Of a DNA stretch of 64,000 nt, positions 57,161 through 64,000 are shown piece by piece (within the stretch, counting starts at the first letter, position 1; each line of letters opens with the position of its first letter). The translations under genes were made by a program, and so were the position numbers. The DNA is from Neorhizobium sp. UBA3556. GTDB taxonomy: Bacteria; Pseudomonadota; Alphaproteobacteria; Rhizobiales; Rhizobiaceae. The stretch is from contig DFNX01000003.1 of the NCBI GenBank assembly GCA_002376235.1, forward strand, positions 248,001 through 312,000. Direction: 5' to 3'. The notes under the pieces are model-generated. The model had not been told where the DNA came from. It ran no database searches and saw only the letters and a program-made list of their open reading frames with translations.

Positions 57161-59862
57161 TTGCCTCCCTCGGCCGCTTTCACGACCATGAGCTCATTGC
57201 CGCGCTCATCTATAGCTTTGACGGCGATACGCTTTTTGTCGCCGAGCACGAAGGGCTCGCTCACCGTACCCGCAAGGTGTTTCCACACGCTGTCGCTGAA
57301 TTGGCCCTTGAGAGACTTTTGCAGGTTCTCCCACGCGCCAGTCTTAGGGAAGAACACCTGCGTCGCCATGAACACCATGCCATTATAGTTGCTGTCGAGC
57401 ATCCAGCATGGCAAGTTTTCAGCCTTGACCTCGTCTGTTTCCATTGTGTCCGGGCGGAAGACGTCGAGACCCTTGATGACGACACGATACAATGGCGTGT
57501 CGTCCTTCTCCTTTCCTGCGGATTCCAGAGTTACGTCTGGCAATCCGGTGATCGAGAAGATTTCGCTGCCCTTCGTGGTCTTCAGCAGGTCCGACATAAC
57601 CACGTCGGGCGTGACCGCCACGTAGGTTGTCGGCACTTTCAGCTTTTCCAACAACTCGCGCGCCTTCGCCTGAATGGCGAAGCCGAACAAGAACAGTTGC
57701 TGAAAGCCTTGTTGTAAAGCCTCGGTATGGGCGTTGTAAACATATTCGGAGCCAATGGCGCCGTCTTCCGGACCAAAGACAAAGGCAATCCGCTTGTCGG
57801 TGCCGTTCTTCGCCACTCCTTCGGCGTGTAGATACTCGCGGTCGGCAAGCGGGCTAATCGCTTCCAGCTGCAGGGTCACATTACCTGGAAGTTGCAGCGT
57901 CTTGCTTTGGCGCAGCACTTCGATCATGCGATCAAGGAAGGCGCGCGGGTTGTCAAATGTGTCCGGCGCCGGGTTTGTTGGATCATCCTCAAGCGTCATG
58001 GCCGCCTGGATAGTGGCCTCGACGGTGAACGGGCCGCATACGCGTGTGATTTTGTCGCTTACTTCGGCCCTATCAATGAGAACTTCCATTTTAGGGTCTT
58101 CATCATTGGCGATGGACTTGAGTGTTATGCGCGGTACAAGGCCGCCGATTTCCTCGCCCTTTTTGTTGCGCTTGCGCTCATAAGTGAAGCCGCCCTCCGG
58201 CCCCTGGGATGGGTTCTTCAGCTTGAACCAGGGGAAGGTGCTGGTCAGCAGGCGTTGCCGCGCCAGTGCAATCGGAACCCGCGAAGTGTCAACGGTGATC
58301 CACCGCCGTCCCCACATTTCGGCGACATAAGCGGTTGTTCCCGAACCACAAGTGATGTCGAGCACGAGATCGCCAGGGTTGGTTGCCATCTGCATACAGC
58401 GCTCGACGACCTTCACGCCGGTCTGAACGACATAGACCTTGTCATCCGTGAAGTTGCCGGTGATCGTATCAGTCCAGATATTGCCAATTTGCTGAAACGG
58501 GAAATCATCGGCGTAGCGTCGATAGCGAAGGCTATTCTTGGCAACGTGTATGCGGCCACTAGCAGCAAGCTTGTCCATCCCATCTGGATAACCCGCTTTC
58601 CAGTGCGAGTTGCCGCCGGGCAGATACGTCTTCCCCTCAAAAGTGAAAGGCTGGGGCTCTGATGACGCACCTTGTGACTGAATATTGTCAGGATTGTATA
58701 GGCGCGCACCTCTTGGCAGGTCTTCCTCCCCTCTGGCTTCGGTTGCCTTGACGCCGCGATAAGTGCCATCCGGCAGAAGAACCCAGGTGGCATTACCTTT
58801 ACCGAGTACCACGGGCTGCGGTTGAAATACCTTGTTGTAGCGAACATGATCAGGGTTCTTCGCGTACCAGAGCAAATAGTCCCCAACTGTTGGCAGCGTT
58901 GTCGACTCAAAGCCGGATGTCGTCTGGAAGCTGATCTGCGAAACGAAGCCGTTCGGAAAGACCTCGTCCAGAACTTCGCGGACATGGTGAACGTTATCGT
59001 CGGAAATCTGGACAAAGATGGAGCCAGTATCGGTCAACAGTTCTTTGGCAAAGGTGATGCGGTCCCGCAGGTAGGTGAGATAGGAGTGAAGGCCAAGCTC
59101 CCAGGTGTCCCGGTAGGCTTTGACCATCTCCGGCTCACGTATCATCTCGTCATCTGATCCATGAGTAACGCGATTCTTGCGAACGAAGGGCTGGAAGTTC
59201 GATCCAAACTTCACGCCGTACGGCGGATCAAAATAGATCATCTGGACCTGACCGCCCATGCCTTCGTATTCGAGGAGGGAATTCATGACCTGCAACGAGT
59301 CGCCCAGGATTAGACGGTTGGCCCATGGTCCCTTATGCTCGTAGGCGTCGAGCTTGTCGGCGATATCGAGGCTGATGTCGCCGAACAGGTCAAGATTGGT
59401 TCCAAGCGCCTTGTGAGATTTCAGCGTCTCCAAGATCGCCTGTGTCGAATGCCGCTCATGGACAAACAGGGGTAACGTGGGCACAGACACTTGCTGCCGC
59501 TCGGCCTTCTTGGTCCAGTTGAGGAAGGGCTTGGTCAGGCTGCGAAGGCGGGCGACACATTGGGAGAGAGACGCAAAGCTCTCGCCATTGCCCGCCCAAA
59601 CCTGCGGCGAGACGAAGACCGTGCTCTCTCCCTTTTCCGCCGCGTCGGCAACCAGCGCCAGAAGCCATTCGGCAAAGGCGCGCTCAACGCTTTCGTCCCA
59701 AGACAGCTCGGGCGCGAGACTGGAGTCGTAGCGGTAGGTCTTCGGCGCCTTCTTGTTCGAGAATTGCGCTTCGACGCCGACATCGGGACGTTGCACTGAC
59801 TCTTGATTATGTTTGTAGACCGATGCGCCCTGGGAGACTTCATGCGCCATTTTGTTTTCCAT
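57157..59862 (-). CDS. Type III-like site-specific DNA methyltransferase (Mod)
   Basis: 901 residues from ATG 59862 (TTG 59886 and ATG 59850 are alternatives; no strong ribosome site). N6-adenine/N4-cytosine beta-class methyltransferase: catalytic DPPY (MIYFDPPYGVKFGSNFQPF, about 212-215) before the SAM-binding motif (LVLDITCGSGTTAYVAEMWG, about 510). N- and C-terminal extensions presumably include the target-recognition part. Protects host DNA from the partner Res and sets its sequence specificity. Confidence 0.92.
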   Translation of the reverse strand: MENKMAHEVSQGASVYKHNQESVQRPDVGVEAQFSNKKAPKTYRYDSSLAPELSWDESVERAFAEWLLALVADAAEKGESTVFVSPQVWAGNGESFASLSQCVARLRSLTKPFLNWTKKAERQQVSVPTLPLFVHERHSTQAILETLKSHKALGTNLDLFGDISLDIADKLDAYEHKGPWANRLILGDSLQVMNSLLEYEGMGGQVQMIYFDPPYGVKFGSNFQPFVRKNRVTHGSDDEMIREPEMVKAYRDTWELGLHSYLTYLRDRITFAKELLTDTGSIFVQISDDNVHHVREVLDEVFPNGFVSQISFQTTSGFESTTLPTVGDYLLWYAKNPDHVRYNKVFQPQPVVLGKGNATWVLLPDGTYRGVKATEARGEEDLPRGARLYNPDNIQSQGASSEPQPFTFEGKTYLPGGNSHWKAGYPDGMDKLAASGRIHVAKNSLRYRRYADDFPFQQIGNIWTDTITGNFTDDKVYVVQTGVKVVERCMQMATNPGDLVLDITCGSGTTAYVAEMWGRRWITVDTSRVPIALARQRLLTSTFPWFKLKNPSQGPEGGFTYERKRNKKGEEIGGLVPRITLKSIANDEDPKMEVLIDRAEVSDKITRVCGPFTVEATIQAAMTLEDDPTNPAPDTFDNPRAFLDRMIEVLRQSKTLQLPGNVTLQLEAISPLADREYLHAEGVAKNGTDKRIAFVFGPEDGAIGSEYVYNAHTEALQQGFQQLFLFGFAIQAKARELLEKLKVPTTYVAVTPDVVMSDLLKTTKGSEIFSITGLPDVTLESAGKEKDDTPLYRVVIKGLDVFRPDTMETDEVKAENLPCWMLDSNYNGMVFMATQVFFPKTGAWENLQKSLKGQFSDSVWKHLAGTVSEPFVLGDKKRIAVKAIDERGNELMVVKAAEGGK

Positions 59863-60192
59863 CAATGAATCAATATCTGCCTCCAACCTAGCCTTCAGCT
59901 AAGCCGATAAAAAGCTCTTTCGGCCACTTCCTAAGCCACATCCCTAAGTTTTATTGAGCGTTCGACTGCCGCCCCGAGGTGAGCTGCTTTGCATCCGTTT
60001 GCTGATTGTCACCCACCTGTCCTCACACACTGGAAGCTCAGAAAACATACATTTCCTGACGTTTTCCCGGCGAACGCAGCTGAAGCCTTGATTTTGCAGC
60101 GACTTCCCAGTCCCCACCTGAGCGCTCGCCCTTCTTCACGACTGGCAACATAACGAAAGGCATGGAAACGCAGTCTTTCGTGAGGTTTGTGC
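59863..60192. other. Intergenic region upstream of the restriction-modification genes
   Basis: 330 bp without a credible gene. It should hold the mod promoter (minus strand). I see no repeat or clear hairpin. It borders the truncated tyrosine integrase. Confidence 0.4.
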
Positions 60193-60373
60193 GTGAAACA
60201 GGCAAAGGTTTTGACAGAGACGGAATTCAAACGTGTGATCGCGGTCATCGCGCAGATGAAGCACGCGCCGCGCAACAGGCTCGCGATGATGCTCTCGCAC
60301 CTCGCAGGTTTGCGCGTGGGGGAAATTGCCGGTTTGACAGTGCACGACGTCTTCGATGCCGACGGCAATGAGC
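60193..60373 (+). pseudogene. Truncated tyrosine recombinase/integrase, N-terminal fragment
   Basis: From GTG 60193 (TGAGG upstream) about 60 codons read KQAKVLTETEFKRVIAVIAQ, then NRLAMMLSHLAGLRVGEIAG and LTVHDVFDADGN. This is the start of the tyrosine integrases carried by rhizobial islands, including the first catalytic Arg region (LRVGEIA). Homology ends at about 60373, where the reverse strand of a DUF6641 gene begins. The catalytic C-terminal part (H-x-x-R, Tyr) is missing, so it cannot act as a recombinase. Confidence 0.75.
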
Positions 60374-60667
60374 GAATTCAACGGACTTACCGGCATAGCG
60401 CAGCGAGAAGAACACCTTGCCGCCTTCGTCAGCGAACCAGCCCTGACGGACGCGCTTGAGGGTTTCCACCTCGACACGCTGTCCCTCGGCGTTCTTCTTC
60501 CGAACGACATGCGTGGGTGCGAAGATCTGACCCGCAATCTTTGCTTCGGCCATCTGCTTCTGCTCGACCAATGCGGCAGCTACCTTCTTGCGCGCGCGGA
60601 GAACGGGATCAGCAGATGCACGAGCCGGAACTGCCGAAGTAAGCTTGAGGGCCTTAAGATGAGACAT
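60374..60667 (-). pseudogene. Truncated DUF6641-like gene
   Basis: About 98 codons from ATG 60667 (AAGGAA upstream): SHLKALKLTSAVPARASADP, PVLRARKKVAAALVEQKQMA and YAGKSVEF, as in small proteins found beside integrases in proteobacterial islands. After SVEF the frame runs into the antisense of the tyrosine-integrase fragment and reads an unrelated Arg-rich tail to 60245. The expected acidic C-terminus is missing. The junction lies at a GAATTC (60374-60379). Confidence 0.65.
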
Positions 60668-60748
60668 GCCAATTCCTTTCCCAGTTAGATTTCTATCTCC
60701 GGGATACAGCCGATTGGAAAAAGAGCGAGTGCCAAATAACTGATATAT

Positions 60749-61693
60749 CTATTTTTTCTTGCCTTTGATGCCCACTACGGTCGTAGAATTGTTCTTAGGA
60801 ACGGCACGGATGGAAACCGACGATACCTTGAGCCGTTCTACCCGGTCGAATGTGGCTTTCATGGTTGCATTCGAGCCATTGCGATCGTCTTTGTAGATGG
60901 TCAATGGAACCTGATCGAGCAGTTGGGTCATGTCCGCAACAAGCGGCCGAACATTGGTCGTGGCGGCGGTTTTGCCCTTGATGTTGGGGAACATGTAGGC
61001 ACGCAGCCCGCCGAACATGATTATCGTCCAGGTTTGGGTGATACTGTCAAAGGAGATGAAATCGATAAAGTCGCGCATTGCCGTGTTTGTGCGTAGTCGT
61101 AGTGAATATGCGTACTCGCCTTTGGCCAGTTTAGTGGCTGTGATCCACGAGGGCGGTGCGTGATTTGTCTTTTTGCCCTGTCGGCTTTGCGCCCGTTTGT
61201 TCTCAAATGCTTCTCGGATGATCTGGCTTTTGCGTTCACTTTCCCGGTTCGCCCGCAACATGGTTGTGAGCGTGGAGATCAACTGGTTGCTGTTCGTGTT
61301 GAGGCTTTGCCACGTGTAGGTCTCTTCATCACCCCATTCACCACGAGCGACAACCGTCACGCCCAGGCTGAGAATTTCTTTAAATAGATCCAATGCTTCG
61401 AGAGGTGTTGTTCGGGACAGTCGGTCCAGGTTCTCGATTAGCAGATAACTTCCGACGGGAATTGTCCCATCCCGAGCGAGTTGGATAAAGGCACCTAGCC
61501 GCCCCTTGCTGCGGTTTGATCCCTTCCAAGCCGAGACGCCGATATCTGCGAAACTGGACGCGTCCTGTAGTTCCAGATTGTGTCGGCGGGCAAAGTCTTC
61601 CGACCACTCCATTTGTCTTCGAAGGCTATCACCTTTGATCTGCTTTTCCGTACTCATACGGATGTACGAGTACGCAAGGTGTTTCGACTGCAT
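60749..61693 (-). CDS. Serine recombinase (resolvase/invertase catalytic domain), probable island integrase
   Basis: 314 residues from ATG 61693 (GGGAG 8 nt upstream; the frame opens inside the capsid gene, so the longer versions are artefacts). Catalytic Ser14 in AYSYIRMSTEKQIKGDSLRR and the conserved ENLDRLSRTTPLEALDLFKE motif show an active N-terminal domain (about 1-145). The C-terminal part (about 165-314) starts NHAPPSWITATKLAKGEYAY, but has no zinc-ribbon cysteines (the protein has no Cys at all), unlike typical large serine integrases. The gene reads away from the right end of the island, which it presumably cuts and joins. Confidence 0.85.
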   Translation of the reverse strand: MQSKHLAYSYIRMSTEKQIKGDSLRRQMEWSEDFARRHNLELQDASSFADIGVSAWKGSNRSKGRLGAFIQLARDGTIPVGSYLLIENLDRLSRTTPLEALDLFKEILSLGVTVVARGEWGDEETYTWQSLNTNSNQLISTLTTMLRANRESERKSQIIREAFENKRAQSRQGKKTNHAPPSWITATKLAKGEYAYSLRLRTNTAMRDFIDFISFDSITQTWTIIMFGGLRAYMFPNIKGKTAATTNVRPLVADMTQLLDQVPLTIYKDDRNGSNATMKATFDRVERLKVSSVSIRAVPKNNSTTVVGIKGKKK

Positions 61694-61754
61694 ATGCTGC
61701 GCTCCCACTGCTGTTAGCATCGTGTGGGCAAAGTAGTGTATATTTCGCAAAGAC

Positions 61755-62855
61755 TTAAGGCTTGGCCGAATAGGGATCGCGCAGGATACGCACCCCCGCC
61801 CGGTCAACGACGAGATAACCGGAGCGGAAATCCCCGAACGCGATCGACAGCGATCCCGCCGCAACATCCGGCATCTCTTCCGCTTCCGCCACCGGAAAGC
61901 CCATCAGCGTTGCCGGCTGACCGGCCGATGCCGGCGGGCGCCACATGTAATTGCCATCGGCATCCTTGAACTTGCGGATATCGGCCTGCACCTTGCGGTT
62001 CAGCATGAAGGTGCCGTTCTGCCGGTGTCCCGCCTTCAGCGAATAGATCGCATCGACAAGCGTGTCCGACGGACCGGTGGATTTCCAGGCGCCGGCCGCG
62101 CCGGTTGCGATATAACCGAGATTGCCCCAGGTCCAGGCAGTGTCGGCCACCGCCGTGTAGGACAAAAATCCCTTCGGCTTGTTGATGCCATCGCCGCGAA
62201 TGAAGGCATCGCCTTCCTGTTCGGCAAAGACGATATCCACCTCGCCAGCGATCCAGGCTTCGATATCGACCGCCGCATCGTCGAGCAGCGCCTGCGTTGC
62301 CGCCGGCATGGCGTAAAGCTCCATGGTCGGAAACGACAGTTCGGCCAGTTGCGGCGCATTGGTCTGCGGCCGAGCCGCCGTCTCCGCCACCCAGCCGGTC
62401 GCCAATCCGGTCGTCGCAAACGGCTTCTTCAACACGGCAGTCGAGACGGTGCGCACCGTCGAAAGCGCCCGCATCGGCGAGACGACGGAAACCCGGCGCC
62501 CGATCTCGGTATCGGTCTCGTCCGGCACCAGATAACCGCCATCAGCACCGCTGCCCGCCGACATCGCCTTGGCTTCCAGCTCGCGCAAACCAGCCTCGTC
62601 ACCGCGACGGACATAGGCATCGAAAGCCGCCTTGTGCTCGGCCGCCTCCGGCGACATCTCGGACCCGGCACGAGCCGAGCCAAGCTGCGGCCGCGCCCTC
62701 TTCAAGACCAGCTGGTCCAAAACCTTCTTCTGGTCGTCCATCACCCGGTTGATACGATCGACCTTGTCGCGGGTCACGACATCCGATGTCAGCTTCTGCT
62801 CGATCTCGCCCAGCCGGCGGTCGTTGACATCCTTGAAGGCCTCGAAGGCCTCCAT
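61755..62855 (-). pseudogene. GTA major capsid protein (HK97 family, g5-like), lacking both ends
   Basis: 366 codons from ATG 62855 (EAFEAFKDVNDRRLGEIEQ). Capsid fold is clear: SAGSGADGGYLVPDETDTEI, FATTGLATGWVAETAARPQT and FGDFRSGYLVVDRAGVRILR. The frame stops at TAA 61755 right after DPYSAKP because the island begins there; the remaining 28 codons are at 51880-51966. The N-terminus is also fused to the protease gene by a deletion that removed the usual start region, and the ATG used here has no spaced ribosome site. It should not assemble unless the island excises, and perhaps not then. Confidence 0.9.
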
Positions 62856-63126
62856 CCTCGCGGATCGTCTTCCAGGCACCGATCGGCTCGTTCGGATCGT
62901 GCTGGTAAAGCATCCGCACCCCCGGAGCGCCGCGCTCGACAAGCGAGTTCAGAAATGCTCCTCGCTCGATCCTGTCTTTGCCCAGATCGACCTCGCCGAA
63001 GACACTGGCATAACCGGAAAACGTCCCGTCGCCGGTAATGCCGTTGAGCTCCAGATTGGCGAATTTTCGGGCCGTCGGGCGCAAAGGAATACGCATGGGG
63101 GCGCGATGCCCGCGGTGAACGTGCAT
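62851..63126 (-). pseudogene. GTA prohead protease (HK97 family, g4-like), C-terminal half deleted
   Basis: About 92 codons from ATG 63126 match prohead proteases: KFANLELNGITGDGTFSGYA, SVFGEVDLGKDRIERGAFLN and MLYQHDPNEPIGAWKTIRE, with the catalytic His in YQHDP. Homology ends at IREDG. The next bases are capsid coding sequence in another frame, so the open frame runs on as nonsense to 62599. The catalytic Ser region (usually LDGLSIGF-like) is missing. Roughly 90 protease codons and about 25-30 capsid codons appear lost, judged against the family length. Confidence 0.85.
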
Positions 63127-63158
63127 GAAAGTCTCCTGATATTTCTGAACTGCAATCC

Positions 63159-63180
63159 CCTCCCGGCCTGTCGGGAGGGT
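63159..63180. terminator. 8-bp GC-rich hairpin between GTA genes
   Basis: CCCTCCCG / CGGGAGGG with a 6-nt loop, between the DUF6107 gene and the protease gene. There is no T-tract on the minus strand, so it more likely modulates the operon mRNA than ends it. Confidence 0.4.
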
Positions 63181-63208
63181 CTAGGACGTCAACGGCAAAT
63201 CAACTCGA

Positions 63209-63538
63209 TCATTCCAGCCGTTTCCCATATCTCTCCGCCACCCGCGACAGCACGCCCAGCCCCCACCAGGCACAGAGGCTCGCTGCTGCCGATCCCGCCA
63301 GCATCGTTTCCGGCCCGGACACCATCCCGGAAATCCCCAGCCGCTCCACCAGCCACAACCCGGTCGGCCCGCCGAAGATCAGCCCGCAGGTCATGCCCGT
63401 CGCAAAACGGCTCGCCGCCTCACGCCTGCTTTTGGGCAGAAGATAGATCAGTGACACGCCGGCCCCTGCAAAAGCCCCCGCGGTCTTTGCCGCCCAGACG
63501 CCGAAGATCGCGCCCGGATCTTGTCCAAGGTCAGCCAT
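63209..63538 (-). CDS. DUF6107 small membrane protein of the GTA cluster
   Basis: 109 residues from ATG 63538 (AAGGAATTAACA upstream). Three hydrophobic segments: GAFAGAGVSLIYLLP, MTCGLIFGGPTGLWLVERLG and MLAGSAAASLCAWWGLGVLS. It occupies the g3.5 place between portal and protease. Role unknown; it recurs in rhizobial GTA clusters. Confidence 0.75.
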   Translation of the reverse strand: MADLGQDPGAIFGVWAAKTAGAFAGAGVSLIYLLPKSRREAASRFATGMTCGLIFGGPTGLWLVERLGISGMVSGPETMLAGSAAASLCAWWGLGVLSRVAERYGKRLE

Positions 63539-63766
63539 TGTTAATTCCTTGTCGGTTAGAGGAGCGCGAGGCTTGGCCCGACCTGACTCGAATGTTGCGC
63601 AACAAAGGCAGCGCTCGTGATGCGTCAATTGCAACGCGGTATCAGGCTGCCGCATCCACTAACGAGATATTGGTCAACGTTCAGAATCGCTTGAGCGATA
63701 ACCTTGAAAGATTGAGTCGGGCAGTTCAGAGGTTGAGTGAAGTTGCGTCATCACAAGAGACCGCGC

Positions 63767-64000
63767 TCAATATCCCACCGCCTCACGCTTCTCGTCATCG
63801 GTCAGAAACGCAGCCGCTCCGACCCGCGCCCACAAGGCCTCACGCTCCGTGCTCAGCCCGGCGATCCGGTCGAGATCCGGCTCCAGCCGCAATTCCCCGT
63901 AAACATCCGCAAGCCAGACAGAGAAACTGGCAGCGGTGCGCGCAATCAGCGGCAGCACGGTCAGCCGGTAGAAGGCGCGGTTGGCCTCCTGGTAATTGGC
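63767..64000 (-). CDS. GTA portal protein, C-terminal part (HK97 family, g3-like)
   Basis: Runs off the window edge; 77 codons seen. ANYQEANRAFYRLTVLPLIA and ELRLEPDLDRIAGLSTEREA are the conserved C-terminal end of GTA/HK97 portals, which form the DNA-packaging ring. Followed by a 229-bp spacer before the DUF6107 gene. Confidence 0.9.
   Translation of the reverse strand, partial: ANYQEANRAFYRLTVLPLIARTAASFSVWLADVYGELRLEPDLDRIAGLSTEREALWARVGAAAFLTDDEKREAVGY

Larger units (their letters stand above)
51965..61755. mobile_element. 9.79-kb integrative island in the GTA capsid gene
   Basis: Bounded by TAAG (CTTA on the minus strand) at 51965-51968 and again at 61756-61759; one copy is counted in the island. 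Removing 9,791 bp joins GCCAAGC, CTTA and CGTCCTG so that the capsid reads Ala-Lys-Pro-Tyr-Val-Leu with no change of frame. The contents, from the recombinase end, are a serine recombinase, DUF6641 and tyrosine-integrase remnants, Mod, Res and an AlbA_2 protein. The recombinase start lies about 60 bp from the right end, the usual place for a site-specific integrase gene. The terminal duplication of about 4 bp fits serine recombination with a very short core. Confidence 0.85.

Noticed and set aside
61694..61867. N-terminal extension of the serine recombinase into the capsid gene
   Set aside because: The extra codons are antisense-free capsid DNA read in another frame; ATG 61693 has a good ribosome site and starts just before the catalytic domain.

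Overview
The window reads as chromosomal DNA of a Rhizobiaceae alphaproteobacterium (Rhizobium/Agrobacterium group). The evidence is a GC-rich coding style, the cycHJKL cytochrome c maturation operon lying beside a feuPQ-type two-component system, a degP / two-component / glnE / pleC-like kinase / pepN series that I recall as collinear in Sinorhizobium and Agrobacterium, GC-rich rhizobial intergenic palindromes, and a gene transfer agent (GTA) cluster of the Rhodobacter RcGTA type. No rRNA, tRNA or CRISPR array was recognised.

Layout. 1-8 kb: end of a glutamine-synthetase-family gene, a diguanylate cyclase, a large MscS-type channel, a lipid kinase, an MFS exporter, a zinc-independent ADH-like reductase and a DoxX protein. 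8-19 kb: an L,D-transpeptidase lipoprotein, a pentapeptide-repeat protein, ETF-quinone oxidoreductase, an SDR with an altered active site, a class D beta-lactamase, an acidic low-complexity protein, a short Hsp70, a uracil-DNA-glycosylase homologue lacking two cluster cysteines, two tandem microproteins and a DMT transporter. 19-41 kb is conserved core: pepN, a pleC-like kinase, glnE, a GntP permease, a two-component pair with degP, the cycHJKL operon, a surface lipoprotein, then feuQ, feuP and a small secreted protein in the position of feuN.

41-64 kb (all minus strand, read from high to low coordinates) is the GTA: portal end, DUF6107 protein, prohead protease, capsid, head-tail connector, head closure, tail terminator, major tail protein, g10, tail chaperone, short tape measure, DUF2460, DUF2163, NlpC/P60 peptidase, giant baseplate protein and a holin-like protein. 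It is damaged in several places. The protease and capsid are joined by a deletion, the NlpC/P60 gene has an in-frame ochre stop, a 326-bp structured insert separates g14 from g15, and an MFS gene sits inverted between g8 and g9.

The main finding is a 9.79-kb island (about 51,965-61,755) inserted inside the GTA major capsid gene. The capsid body stops at 61,755 and its last 28 codons lie at 51,880-51,966. Both junctions share the bases CTTA, and joining them restores the capsid frame exactly. The island carries its own serine recombinase next to one end, a type III-like restriction-modification pair, an AlbA_2-domain protein and remnants of another element. It is best read as a defence island whose recombinase targets a GTA capsid gene.
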